A DNA stretch of 64,000 nt from contig NZ_LT965954.1 in assembly GCF_900240995.1 (NCBI RefSeq), forward strand, positions 967,135 through 1,031,134, written 5' to 3'. Below the pieces are notes generated by a model that saw only the letters and a program-made list of their open reading frames with translations, was not told the DNA's origin and made no database searches. Below, one piece after another: positions 36,441 to 46,340 of this stretch. A program made the translations under genes and the position numbers. Position 1 is the stretch's first letter; every line of letters starts with the position of its first letter. Origin of the DNA: Bacillus sp. Marseille-P3661 (GTDB taxonomy: Bacteria > Bacillota > Bacilli > Bacillales > Bacillaceae_J).

Positions 36441-37950
36441 AGTCGGAAAATCTGATGCGGATTCTGACTACATTGAGCAATTTCATCCTTTTGGAGTCAG
36501 AATCAGATGGGTATTCTGACTCGATTGATCAATTTCATCCTTTCGTAGTCAGAATCTGATGCGGATTCTGACTACATTGAGCGATTTCATCCTTTTGGAG
36601 TCAGAATCTGATGGGTATTCTGACTCGATTGAGCAATTTCATCCTTTTGGAGTCAGAATCTGATGGGTATTCTGACTCGATTGAGCAATTTCACACTTTT
36701 GTAGTCAGAATCGGTGGCAGATTCTGACTGGATTGAGCAATTTCATCCTTTTGGAGTCAGAATTTGATGCGGATTCTGACTAGTTTGAGCAATTTCATCC
36801 TTTTGGAGTCAGAATTTGATGCGGATTCTGACTCGATTGAGCAATTTCATCCTTTTGGAGTCAGAATTTGATGCGGATTCTGACTCGATTGTACAATTTC
36901 AACCGAATGTAGTCAGAATCAGATGGGTATTCTGACTCGATTGAGCAATTTCATCCTTTTGGAGTCAGAATTTGATGCGGATTCTGACTCGATTGAGCAA
37001 TTTCATCCTTTTGTAGTCAGAATCTGAAGCGGATTCTGACTCGATTGTACAATTTCAACCGAATGTAGTCAGAATCAGATGGGTATTCTGACTCAATTGA
37101 GCAATTTCATCCTTTTGGAGTCAGAATTTGATGCGGATTTTGACTCGATTGAGCAATTTCATCCTTTTGGAGTCAGAATTTGATGCGGACTCTGACTCGA
37201 TTGAGCAACTTCAACCGAATGTAGTCAGAATCGGTGGCAGATTCTGACTAGTTTAAGCAACTTCATCCTTTTGGAGTCAGAATTTGATGCGGATTCTGAC
37301 TCGATTAAGCAACTTCACCCTTTTGTAGTCAGAATCAGATGGGTATTCTGACTCGATTGAGCAATTTCATCCTTTTGGAGTCAGAATTTGATGCGGATTC
37401 TGACTCGATTGAGCAATTTCATCCTTTTGGAGTCAGAATTTGATGCGGATTCTGACTCGATTGAGCAATTTTATTCTGACTCGATTGAGCAATTTCATCC
37501 TTTTGGAGTCAGAATTTGATGCGGATTCTGACTCGATTGAGCAATTTCATCCTTTTGGAGTCAGAATTTGATGCGGATTCTGACTCGATTGAGCAATTTC
37601 ATCCTTTTGGAGTCAGAATTTGATGCGGATTCTGACTCGATTGTGCAATTTCAACCTAATGTAGTCAGAATCAGATGGGTATTCTGACTCGATTGAGCAA
37701 TTTCATCCTTTTGGAGTCAGAATCGGTTGCAGATTCTGACTAGTTTAAGCAACTTCATCCTTTTGGAGTCAGAATTTGATGCGGACTCTGACTCGATTGA
37801 GCAACTTCAACCGAATGCAGTCAGAATCGGTGGCAGATTCTGACTAGTTTAAGCAACTTCATCCTTTTGGAGTCAGAATTTGATGCGGATTCTGACTCGA
37901 TTAAGCAACTTCACCCTTTTGTAGTCAGAATCAGATACGGATTCTGACTG
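36441..37950. repeat. Repeat array 2: 28 full 52-bp palindromic units plus one degenerate and one truncated
   Basis: Core starts fall every 52 bases from 36496 to 37432 (19 units) and from 37508 to 37924 (9 units); a degenerate first unit starts at 36442, and a shortened unit between 37432 and 37508 shifts the phase by 24 bases. Each unit is GTCAGAAT + 9 nt + ATTCTGAC (25 bp) and a 27-bp linker, mostly TCGATTGAGCAATTTCATCC plus TTTTGGA. The 9-nt centres fall into three main classes: TTGATGCGG or CTGATGCGG, CAGATGGGT, and CGGTGGCAG. A three-unit block at 37224-37350 recurs at 37820-37946. The array lies between divergent genes and has no open frame of interest. Confidence 0.97.
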
Positions 37951-38178
37951 GACCAGCAAAGTCCACCAGTTTATTAGCGAACATACCTTGGTCCGGAGGA
38001 TGTAAACGTCAACCCTCTACAATCCCAGTTCCCACAAACTTTATAAAACAGTGGAAAAATTTCTTAACCCCAAAGTTACCCATACCAATCTAATAAGCCT
38101 TTCATATCCTATCAAGACGGTAATATTTTTTAGTACGAAACTTAGACCGTCATAATAAATATTTGGTGGTGAATTTGG

Positions 38179-39540
38179 ATGAAAATCCAATGGATATCTG
38201 AACTTAGTACAGATCAAGTCAGGATTTCTCCAAAAAGTCTTCGCGAAAATCAAATAATACCAAGTAAGATGAAATTTCATTTTGGTGCTTGGGATTGTGA
38301 GATAAATATCGATATTGATCCACGCTTTTCAGACGATGTTATCGGACTACCGCAAGCATGGAGAGAAAAGTTCACATTTCCAGATGCTTTAACATACCAA
38401 CTTCTAGTGGAGGATAACAATCTTCATTTAGGTCCTTTAATCGCACTAATTTCTTTTTCCAAGCATGATAAAATAACTGCAGACAACCTTAATCATCACC
38501 TTGATTACTTTCTGCAATTTGGTACAGGCATGTTAATTATTTGTGCTGTTGATGGAATAGATACAAAGAAAAAGTTAATAAAGGGCTACTATTACTATAC
38601 AGATGGAACAGTGAATAATTGGAAAACTGGAGTATTTCCCTATCCAGATGCAGTTTACAATCGTACTAAGGTGAGTAAAGAAATTTTTGATGACCTTTCG
38701 CAGATGACAAATAATCGCATATTTAATAGTTTTTCGAATGGTTCCTTTAACAAGTGGGAATTGTGGCAACGTCTTACTCCTGTTCCGGAGCTTCAAAACC
38801 ATCTCCCCCACACGATTCCTTTAACAAATATCCAGTCATTAAATGGGATGATTGACCTTCATGGTTTTGTTTATTTAAAACCTTCAGGTAGTACACTCTC
38901 AAAAGGAATTATTAAAGTATGTAGAACAAAAAACAAAAATGGATACGTTCTACTTTATCCCAATCGTAAAAAAGGTGGAAAAGGTACCATTCAACATATT
39001 CTTGTCGATCGTAAAAAGATAAGAAGGTGGATCCAAAGACTGAATCGTAAAAAGTATATAGTTCAGCAAGCAATCTCAATGAAAAAATATGAACAAATGC
39101 CAATCGATTTTAGGGTTATTATGCAAAAAAACAAAAACAATAAGTGGGGTTGCACAGGAATATTCAGTAAATATGGAAAAAAGGGTAGTATTATTACTAA
39201 TTTTAGTACCTCCGGAAGACTGCTATCTGGCGCTGAATCTCTTCAGCTAGCTTTTCAAATGAATGAGCAGCAAGCCCAAAACAAACTAAATAAACTCGCT
39301 TATTTATCACACCTAATCTGTCGAACCTTCGATAAATATGGACTATATGGAGATTTGGGAATCGACCTTGTTGTTGACGAGTTCGAAAGAGTTTGGATTT
39401 TAGAAGTTAACACGCTTGATACGTATCATCGTTTCCCATTGCATTTGAATAATAAACAACTTTATGAACAAGTAATAAAAAATCCACTCGAATACGCAAA
39501 ATTTTTAAGCGGCTTTAGAAGGAGTACACAGATTCTATGA
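38179..39540 (+). CDS. YheC/YheD-family ATP-grasp protein
   Basis: 453 residues: an N-terminal YheC/D-specific region (about 1-190) and a C-terminal ATP-grasp domain (about 225-445) with the lid/loop GGKGTIQHILVDRKKI, metal-binding LYGDLGIDLVVDEFERVWILEVN. In Bacillus the YheC/YheD proteins are described as endospore coat-associated; ATP-grasp folds normally join a carboxylate to an amine using ATP. Its stop codon overlaps the next start (ATGA), so it is co-translated with a second ATP-grasp gene. Confidence 0.88.
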   Translation: MKIQWISELSTDQVRISPKSLRENQIIPSKMKFHFGAWDCEINIDIDPRFSDDVIGLPQAWREKFTFPDALTYQLLVEDNNLHLGPLIALISFSKHDKITADNLNHHLDYFLQFGTGMLIICAVDGIDTKKKLIKGYYYYTDGTVNNWKTGVFPYPDAVYNRTKVSKEIFDDLSQMTNNRIFNSFSNGSFNKWELWQRLTPVPELQNHLPHTIPLTNIQSLNGMIDLHGFVYLKPSGSTLSKGIIKVCRTKNKNGYVLLYPNRKKGGKGTIQHILVDRKKIRRWIQRLNRKKYIVQQAISMKKYEQMPIDFRVIMQKNKNNKWGCTGIFSKYGKKGSIITNFSTSGRLLSGAESLQLAFQMNEQQAQNKLNKLAYLSHLICRTFDKYGLYGDLGIDLVVDEFERVWILEVNTLDTYHRFPLHLNNKQLYEQVIKNPLEYAKFLSGFRRSTQIL

Positions 39541-40748
39541 CCCAGTATGGTAAACAAGTAATTTCCCCTAGTATTACGTTAAAAGAAATATACGGCCCCA
39601 ATCATGTATTAAATCCAAGGCCTTCTTATTCCGGTTATGGGTGGTTATCCAAAAATCAAATATCTTTGAATTCATCCACCGGTTCTCCTTTTGCAATAGC
39701 AGGAAGTATGCCGGTTGTTTACAGCAATTTTATTTCCACAAAGGAATGCTTTGAATTATATCGATTAGCAAATCTAACAATTCCTTCGAGTATCTATGAA
39801 TACGGTTCAGCTGAACAATATCAGCAACTATTGAACACCTTCATTAAAAACAACCAAAAATTAATCATCAATTACGTTCATCCACCAGAAGAAATTCCAG
39901 ATTATGCTTATTGGATCAATCCGCAGCTGTTGGCTTATTTAAATAACAAGATGAATTTACAACAACTCGTTCCAATTGCTCATATTCCGAAGAGGGAGAC
40001 TGTCCACCCTAGTGATCTAACATCCTTTCAACATTCCACTTTTCCATTTGTCATTAAAGCGGGTACAGAACAACCTACAGGCGGCGGTCATGATGTAATA
40101 ATTTGTACGAGTTCCGAAGATCTTACCATTGCTCACAAATTATTTTCCGCCAGTGAGTTTGTAATAGTAGAAGAATATCTGCCAATTTTAAAAAATTATT
40201 GTATTCAATTTGCAAAGACTTTTGATGGTGAAATAATTTATCTAGGGGTTACCGAGCAAATTACAAATTCTAACGGACTTTATATGGGCAATTGGATTGA
40301 AAAAGATCTTGAACCTCCAAACCGCGTTCTTGCACTTGGCCGTGAAATTATGGAACAAGCGTGCGCGATGGGATATAGGGGGATAGCTGGATTTGATATT
40401 GTTGAAACAGAGGATAACCGCGTATTAGCTATTGACCTTAACTTTCGATTCAATGGTTCAACAGCACCTTTACTGCTTAGCAATAACATCTTTAAACACT
40501 CTAAGTCTTCTATTCTACTTTTCCGTTCCTGGGCAACAAATTTACCATATAGCAAAGTTATGAATATATACCGGCGTGCAATAAATAATGGCTGGCTAAT
40601 CCCCCTTTATATTTCCAAGCCATATTATCATCATCATAATAAACCGGTTACTCGCCTCTCAGGAATTATTGCTGGAACCTCAAAGAAAGCTATTAGAAAA
40701 AAGATACTTCCAAAACTGCCTAGGCGATATAGATATAAAAAGAAATAA
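39537..40748 (+). CDS. ATP-grasp ligase-like protein
   Basis: 403 residues with an ATP-grasp fold: VIKAGTEQPTGGGHDV as the glycine-rich ATP loop, VIVEEYLP for adenine, and IAGFDIVETEDNRVLAIDLNFRFNGST for the Mg-binding strand, i.e. the Glu/Asp-x-Asn-x-Arg pattern of carboxylate-amine ligases. The C-terminus is very basic (RYRYKKK end). Translationally coupled to the YheC/D protein. It is not a close match to a named ligase I can recognise; a coat- or peptide-modifying role is inference. Confidence 0.75.
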   Translation: MTQYGKQVISPSITLKEIYGPNHVLNPRPSYSGYGWLSKNQISLNSSTGSPFAIAGSMPVVYSNFISTKECFELYRLANLTIPSSIYEYGSAEQYQQLLNTFIKNNQKLIINYVHPPEEIPDYAYWINPQLLAYLNNKMNLQQLVPIAHIPKRETVHPSDLTSFQHSTFPFVIKAGTEQPTGGGHDVIICTSSEDLTIAHKLFSASEFVIVEEYLPILKNYCIQFAKTFDGEIIYLGVTEQITNSNGLYMGNWIEKDLEPPNRVLALGREIMEQACAMGYRGIAGFDIVETEDNRVLAIDLNFRFNGSTAPLLLSNNIFKHSKSSILLFRSWATNLPYSKVMNIYRRAINNGWLIPLYISKPYYHHHNKPVTRLSGIIAGTSKKAIRKKILPKLPRRYRYKKK

Positions 40749-40754
40749 ATAAAA

Positions 40755-40789
40755 AAGTGACAGTTTACTTTACTTGTAATCTGTCACTT
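40755..40789. terminator. Bidirectional terminator
   Basis: AAGTGACAG / CTGTCACTT, 9-bp perfect stem, between the ATP-grasp pair and the converging acyltransferase-like gene. Confidence 0.8.
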
Positions 40790-40803
40790 CATTATGCAAG
40801 TTT

Positions 40804-41784
40804 TCACATGAGATAAAGCGAATATCTTTCCTCATTTAAAACTGGTCGAAACTTATTCTTAAAATTGCGCAATCCACTGCCAACCCCAATGTCCGTTCCA
40901 AGATTTATCGTTTCTACGCTAGGATTGATTCGGTGAATTTCTTTTGCGAATTCTACGTATAGATATTCTGATAATCCATCAAATTCTTCCCTTTTCTTAT
41001 GCAAACCTGCCCATGCCTGACCGTGCGGCAAAATCCCCCCGGTGTACATTCCTATGATTTGCCCGTCTAATTCTGCAACAAGTACGATATGATTTAATTT
41101 CTTCTGATATTTTAAGATTCTGCGGTAGCGACTATCATCACGGATTTTGGGATATTTTTTACCTAAAGTTTGATTCCAATCCTGTTTTAATTTTACAAGA
41201 GAAGCGAAATCATTTATAGTACCTCTTCTTATCCTTACATTCGGGTAATCTCTTTTAAAACGGTTAATTGCATACCTGACTTTTTCAAATTCAGAGCCTT
41301 TTAATTCAAGCAACTTTTGAACACTTAAATGACGCTCAACGCCCATTCGTTGTACACACCTAAATTTTTGTTTAAATGAATTTAGTTCATTTAAACAAGT
41401 AAGTTGGGAATGGTTGACTCCTAGAACAACAGACTTACTTTTATCACCGCCATTCCATTCATGGCAAAATAGAGCACATTTATATAAAACCTCAGTTACA
41501 TGTTCAATCTTACCTTCTCCTAAGGGTAAAAAAGCAATTTTAAGCGTTCGATTTTGATAAAGACGAAAAACAACCAACATCCCATCGACAATTCTCCAAA
41601 GAACATTCCCATACATTGGACCTGAGGAGGACCACAAAAGGTCAAAATTGGATGAGAATAGATTTTGATTGTATTGTGTTTTCATGACATACTTTGTATA
41701 AATTTCCTTATCTTTTAGTCTCAGACTAAAAAATTGCCAATCTCCTAATTTCACATTACGTGCTAAACGAAATCTTCCCCTCAA
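40804..41784 (-). CDS. GNAT/FemX-like acyl- or aminoacyltransferase
   Basis: 326 residues with two GNAT-like halves. The second half (about 180-326) ends in INLGTDIGVGSGLRNFKNKF, the pattern of DUF2156/LPG-synthase C-terminal and FemX-like transferases that use aminoacyl-tRNA or acyl-CoA. TTG start with GGAG eight bases upstream. It converges on the two ATP-grasp genes; the three may belong to one surface- or coat-modification process, but the evidence is only proximity. Confidence 0.6.
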   Translation of the reverse strand: MRGRFRLARNVKLGDWQFFSLRLKDKEIYTKYVMKTQYNQNLFSSNFDLLWSSSGPMYGNVLWRIVDGMLVVFRLYQNRTLKIAFLPLGEGKIEHVTEVLYKCALFCHEWNGGDKSKSVVLGVNHSQLTCLNELNSFKQKFRCVQRMGVERHLSVQKLLELKGSEFEKVRYAINRFKRDYPNVRIRRGTINDFASLVKLKQDWNQTLGKKYPKIRDDSRYRRILKYQKKLNHIVLVAELDGQIIGMYTGGILPHGQAWAGLHKKREEFDGLSEYLYVEFAKEIHRINPSVETINLGTDIGVGSGLRNFKNKFRPVLNEERYSLYLM

Positions 41785-42239
41785 TAAAAACGCTCCTTTT
41801 AAGCATTTTAGGCCTCTAATTACTACTTCCCCATTCGCCTATAGCTGATTCTCTTACTATGTTTCGTCCTGTTGATTTTATGATGATTTTTTGGAAAATA
41901 ATCAACCTTATTTCAAAAAAGTAATATATGTATATTCTATGTCCATTGTTTTTCAATGTATCGACTATCACCTATGATAAAGCCCGTTTTATCTAATAGG
42001 CACAGTTTGTCGCTCAGGAACCTATAATTGACTAGACTAATAGCATCTTTTTGCGGCAATAAGGTACCCTATGTCCGCTTAGACATCCGAAGACTTTCGC
42101 GGACATCCATTGCGTTATTTACATAATAAACCTCTATCTAAGCCGATAGACAAAAAATAAGGCAGCAATTTCGCTACCTTAAAAATGGTACTATTAGGTT
42201 TATTGAACAACTAAACATATCGTCGTGATGTCGAAGACC
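41785..42239. other. 455-base gap, no gene seen
   Basis: AT-rich first half with no usable frame. The second half contains a hairpin ATGTCCGC (42071-42078) / GCGGACAT (42099-42106) whose loop repeats GACATCC, and then the mtlD terminator at 42159-42180. The hairpin could be a dispersed repeat or a small structured RNA. Confidence 0.4.
42159..42180 (-). terminator. Terminator of the mannitol operon
   Basis: AAGGCAGC / GCTACCTT stem (one mismatch) followed on the minus strand by ATTTTTTG, about 60 bases after the mtlD stop. Confidence 0.7.
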
Positions 42240-43382
42240 TTACCCTTTTAACAATTGATACTGCCGTAGAACCTCTTTTGTAATCTCGCTATTCTCTTCA
42301 AGACCACTTACTTCCTTCAATACTTTTGCTATACCTTGTTCTTTAATCATACCTTGCAGTTTAACAGCCTCTTCGTCTTCCTGATAATCAAATAACAAAG
42401 CAGCTGCAATTGCTTTTGCTAAGTTGGAATAAGCTAATCCAGCTTTTTGTGCTTCGGTCGCAGGTCGTACTAAACGATCCTCTGGTCCAAGTTTTCTTAT
42501 CGGTGAACGCCCTACTCTTGTTACCCCATCATTTAAATATGGATTTCTAAATCGATCAATAATTTTTTGAATATAATTAACATGCTCTTCTCTATCCAAT
42601 CCATATTGCTTAACTAAATAATCACCAGTCTCCAACAATGTCGCTTCAACTTGAGCAGCAATGTTATCATCCGCTAACGTTTTATCTATTGTCGATTTTC
42701 CATCAAGATAACCCAAGTAGGCGATTACAGCATGCCCGGTATTGACTGTGAATAATTTCCTCTCAATAAATGGAGCTAATTCATCAACAATTTTCATCCC
42801 TTCAATTGGAGGAATCTCTTCCGTTGTCTCTACAACCCATTCATAATAAGGCTCGACCAGTACATCCAATGATACTTGATTATCTTGAATAGGAACAATC
42901 CGGTCTACAGCAGAATTAAAAAAGTAAACCCTACCATCTAACTTTACTTTAGCATCTTCTTCTAAATGCTCTAAAATATGTCTCTTTAGTATATCTGTTG
43001 CACCTATTTGATTTTCACAAGCGATTACATATAGTTTTTCATCCGTTTCACTAACCCGTACCGATATGCCGCGAGCAATAAGAGGTGCAATTCTCGGTAA
43101 AATGTTAGGTCCAATCGCAGTCGTTAAATAAGTTGCTTTTGTAATTGCATCAACCACTTCATTTTCCTGTTTCAAATTATTTAAACCCGAAACATTATGA
43201 ATAGTCGTTGTCTCTTTCTTATCAGTAGCTAATTTTACTTGATAGCATTTTTTTTCGTTTAATTTATTAATAATTTCATCAGCTATATCAACAAAAGTTA
43301 CATGATAGCCTGTGGCAGAAAATAATGCCCCAATAAAACCCCTACCAATATTTCCTGCTCCAAAATGAACGTTTTGTTTCAA
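42240..43382 (-). CDS. mtlD: Mannitol-1-phosphate 5-dehydrogenase
   Basis: 380-residue NAD-dependent polyol dehydrogenase that oxidises mannitol 1-phosphate to fructose 6-phosphate. The N-terminus HFGAGNIGRGFIGALFSATGY is the Rossmann motif typical of MtlD, and KLFTVNTGHAVIAYLGYLDG carries the conserved active-site block. TTG start with AAAGGA upstream. It follows mtlA by about 70 bases as the second gene of the operon; MtlR and a separate MtlF are not present in the window. Confidence 0.95.
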   Translation of the reverse strand: MKQNVHFGAGNIGRGFIGALFSATGYHVTFVDIADEIINKLNEKKCYQVKLATDKKETTTIHNVSGLNNLKQENEVVDAITKATYLTTAIGPNILPRIAPLIARGISVRVSETDEKLYVIACENQIGATDILKRHILEHLEEDAKVKLDGRVYFFNSAVDRIVPIQDNQVSLDVLVEPYYEWVVETTEEIPPIEGMKIVDELAPFIERKLFTVNTGHAVIAYLGYLDGKSTIDKTLADDNIAAQVEATLLETGDYLVKQYGLDREEHVNYIQKIIDRFRNPYLNDGVTRVGRSPIRKLGPEDRLVRPATEAQKAGLAYSNLAKAIAAALLFDYQEDEEAVKLQGMIKEQGIAKVLKEVSGLEENSEITKEVLRQYQLLKG

Positions 43383-43453
43383 AAATTATCATTCCTTTAG
43401 CAATTTATTTAAATGTTAACCGATAAATAAGAGTAGGACTACTATGTTTTATC

Positions 43454-45358
43454 TTATTTACTATTAATGATATCGAGTAATTCTTTTGTTGTTTTAGCTT
43501 GGACCATTTGATCAATATTTTCCATTTCAGAACAAATCACCGCTATTCCAGATAGGATTTCCAAATGAGTATTGTCTTTACCCGCAATACCGAAAATCAG
43601 CTTCGCTTCTTGACCATCAAAATCTACACCCTTTGGCACTTGAATAACAGTAAACCCTGAACGTATTACAGCCTTTTTGGCTTGTTCTGTTCCATGTGGT
43701 ATCGCTACATTATTCCCCATATAAGTAGATGTCATATTATCACGTTCAATCATTGCATCTACATAACTTTCTTCAACATACCCTGCTCTAACTAATACTT
43801 CCCCAGCAAAGCGTATCGCTTCTTCTTTAGTTGCAAATTCTTTGTTAAGGAAAATATTTTCTTCCAGTAACAAATCGTCGTCATCATGACCATGATCTGC
43901 ACCTGTAGCTTCTTGTTGTGATTCTTCAACCACTTCAGTTAATTCTTCAGTTACACCACTTTGTATACTATCGATGAGCTTATCGTATTCCGGGCTTGAT
44001 AAGAAGTTCTCCACCGAAATATGATAGACATTAGGCAATTTAGCTTTCGCACGTGGTGTTAACTCTGCTTGCGTAATAACCACCTGTGCATCACTCGGTA
44101 AATTACTAATCGATGTATTTGTTACTGAAACATCTAGGCCTGCTTCCTTCACTTTTTTACGAAGAAGAGATGCTCCCATTGCGCTGGAGCCCATTCCTGC
44201 ATCACAAGCAAATACAATTTTATTCACATTTTCAAGTAATGTACCAGAATTAGCTGTAAAAGATCCTGCAACAGAACTTTTCTTTCCTTTCATTTCTTGC
44301 ATCTTCCGCGCAGCTTCTTCAATATTTTCATCTTCTTGCTTACTTGTTTTTAATACGATAGAAGAAACAGCAAAGGACACGCCCGCTGCCACTAAAACTG
44401 CCGCAAAGTTAGCAATATATGCCCCTGCCTGTGGCGGTGTAACAGCTGTAATCGCCAATATACTACCTGGTGATGCGGGCGCTACTAAGCCCCCACCTAA
44501 TAGTACTAGTGTAAACACACCGCTTATACCGCCCAAAATAACTGCTAAAAATAACGCAGGACGCATTAAAACATAAGGGAAGTAAATTTCATGAATCCCC
44601 CCTAGGAAATGGATAATTCCTGCACCTGGTGCAGATTGCTTAGCAGTACCTTTCCCAAACAGCATAAATGCTAACAAGACACCTAGTCCAGGACCTGGAT
44701 TTGCTTCCAAAAGAAATAGAATCGATTTCCCCTCATTTTGAACCTGCTCTAGCCCAATTGGAGAAAGTACGCCATGGTTTATTGCATTATTTAAAAATAA
44801 AATTTTAGCAGGCTCAATAAGAATGCTTGTCAATGGTAATAAACCCGCAGCAATTAACCAATCCACACCTGACACCAATATTTGTGTAAAGCTGTCTACA
44901 GCTGGTCCGATAGCTAAAAAAGCAACAATTGCCAAAATTGCACCAAGAATGCCTGCCGAAAAGTTATTAACAAGCATCTCAAAGCCCGTCCTAATCTTCC
45001 CTTCAATCGCTTGGTCAAACTTTTTAATCACATAACCAGCAAGCGGGCCCATAATCATTGCACCTAGGAACATCGGTGTATCTGGTGCACCAACAATTAC
45101 CCCTGCTGTGACAATCGCCCCAACAACACCACCACGATGATCATGTACAAGTTTTCCTCCCGTATAACCAATTAATAAAGGCAATAAGTATGTAACCATT
45201 GGCCCAACTAACTGGGCAAGGTTTTCATTTGGGAAAAATCCTGTTGGTATAAATAATGCCGTTATAAGTCCCCACGCAATAAATGCACCGATGTTTGGTA
45301 ATACCATTGAGCTTAGAAAGTTTCCAAACTTCTGTACCCTCACTTTTAAAGTTGTCAT
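43454..45358 (-). CDS. mtlA: Mannitol-specific PTS enzyme IICBA
   Basis: 634-residue fused permease. IIC membrane domain (about 10-340; [27 protein letters not shown] motif), IIB domain with the phosphorylated Cys in [20 protein letters not shown], an acidic/His linker ([22 protein letters not shown]), and IIA domain with the active His in [12 protein letters not shown]. It imports mannitol as mannitol 1-phosphate. Having IIA fused is unlike B. subtilis, where MtlF is separate. The frame is open back to 45448, but GGAAG is spaced for ATG 45358. Upstream lies a CAAACGTTTG palindrome (around 45527) and repeat array 3. Confidence 0.93.
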   Translation of the reverse strand: MTTLKVRVQKFGNFLSSMVLPNIGAFIAWGLITALFIPTGFFPNENLAQLVGPMVTYLLPLLIGYTGGKLVHDHRGGVVGAIVTAGVIVGAPDTPMFLGAMIMGPLAGYVIKKFDQAIEGKIRTGFEMLVNNFSAGILGAILAIVAFLAIGPAVDSFTQILVSGVDWLIAAGLLPLTSILIEPAKILFLNNAINHGVLSPIGLEQVQNEGKSILFLLEANPGPGLGVLLAFMLFGKGTAKQSAPGAGIIHFLGGIHEIYFPYVLMRPALFLAVILGGISGVFTLVLLGGGLVAPASPGSILAITAVTPPQAGAYIANFAAVLVAAGVSFAVSSIVLKTSKQEDENIEEAARKMQEMKGKKSSVAGSFTANSGTLLENVNKIVFACDAGMGSSAMGASLLRKKVKEAGLDVSVTNTSISNLPSDAQVVITQAELTPRAKAKLPNVYHISVENFLSSPEYDKLIDSIQSGVTEELTEVVEESQQEATGADHGHDDDDLLLEENIFLNKEFATKEEAIRFAGEVLVRAGYVEESYVDAMIERDNMTSTYMGNNVAIPHGTEQAKKAVIRSGFTVIQVPKGVDFDGQEAKLIFGIAGKDNTHLEILSGIAVICSEMENIDQMVQAKTTKELLDIINSK

Positions 45359-45670
45359 GCCTAACTTCCTTTCTATTAAGTATTGGAAAATAAAAACGTA
45401 ACAATAAAATACACGTATAATAACATCCATTTGTGCTATGTAAGACAAACCTATTTTTCCACAATGAATTACTATTATTCTTAGTAGCAGATTTAAAATG
45501 CCAATGTATTATAGAAATTTTAATCAAACGTTTGTTTGAATTTATTGCTGTACCTTGATATAACAAAGGTATTAATTAGAAAAAAGTAATCAAGAGTTTG
45601 TTTGTTTTAGAAGTTTACTTGTAAAAACCCAAACTGTGGCAATAATTCAATGGAAGGATTTTATAACGCT

Positions 45671-46340
45671 GATGAAGAGGTTTTACCGTAAAATTCATTA
45701 ACAAAACCCCTTCATCCTACCGATGAAGAGGATATTCCTCTTAAAATTACACGTGAAACCTCTTCATCAGCTTAATGAAGAGGTTTTATCCGCAAAATTT
45801 ATTAATAAAACCCCTTCATCCTACCGATGAAGAGGATATTCCTCTTAAAAATACATGCAAAGCCTCTTCATCAGCTTAATGAAGAGGTTTTAACCGTAAA
45901 ATTCATTAACAAAACCCCTTCATCCTACCGATGAAGAGGATATTCCTCTTAAAATTACATGCGAAACCTCTTCATCAGCTTAATGAAGAGGTTTTAACCG
46001 CATAATTCATTAATAAAACCCCTTCATCCTACCAATGAAGAGGATATACCGCTTAAATATTCATACGAAATCTCTTCATCAGCTTAATGAAGAGGTTTTA
46101 ACCGTAAAATTCATTAACTGAACCCCTTCATCCTACCGATCAAGAGGATATCCCTCTTAAATATACATGCGAAACCTCTTCATCAGCTTAATGAAGAGGT
46201 TTTAACCGTAAAATTCATTAACTGAACCCCTTCATCCTACCGATGAAGAGGATATCCCTCTTAAATATACATGCGAAACCTCTTCATCAGCTTAATGAAG
46301 AGGTTTTAACCGTAAAATTCATTATTAAAACCCCTTTATC
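45671..46340. repeat. Repeat array 3: thirteen 52-bp hairpin units of an unrelated sequence
   Basis: CTTCATC motifs fall at 45710 and then every 52 bases to 46334 (the last one degenerate), preceded by a right half-unit at 45671. Two unit types alternate, so the full repeat is 104 bp: type A CCTCTTCATCAGCTTAATG+AAGAGG and type B CCCCTTCATCCTACCG+ATGAAGAGG, each 25 bp, separated by 27-bp linkers. The mannitol operon promoter side and the selO 3' end flank it; the last unit overlaps the selO stop codon. On the selO (minus) strand the type B stem is fully paired through a U-G wobble, whereas the plus strand has a C-A mismatch. Confidence 0.95.

Noticed and set aside
36441-37950. CRISPR array
   Set aside because: Regular period, but the linkers are as conserved as the cores, so there are no unique spacers; cores are palindromic with 9-nt centres; no cas genes are near. 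The same holds for arrays 1 and 3.
45526-45541. Catabolite-response element (cre) before mtlA
   Set aside because: The CAAACGTTTG palindrome matches only the central part of the cre consensus and fails at most outer positions.
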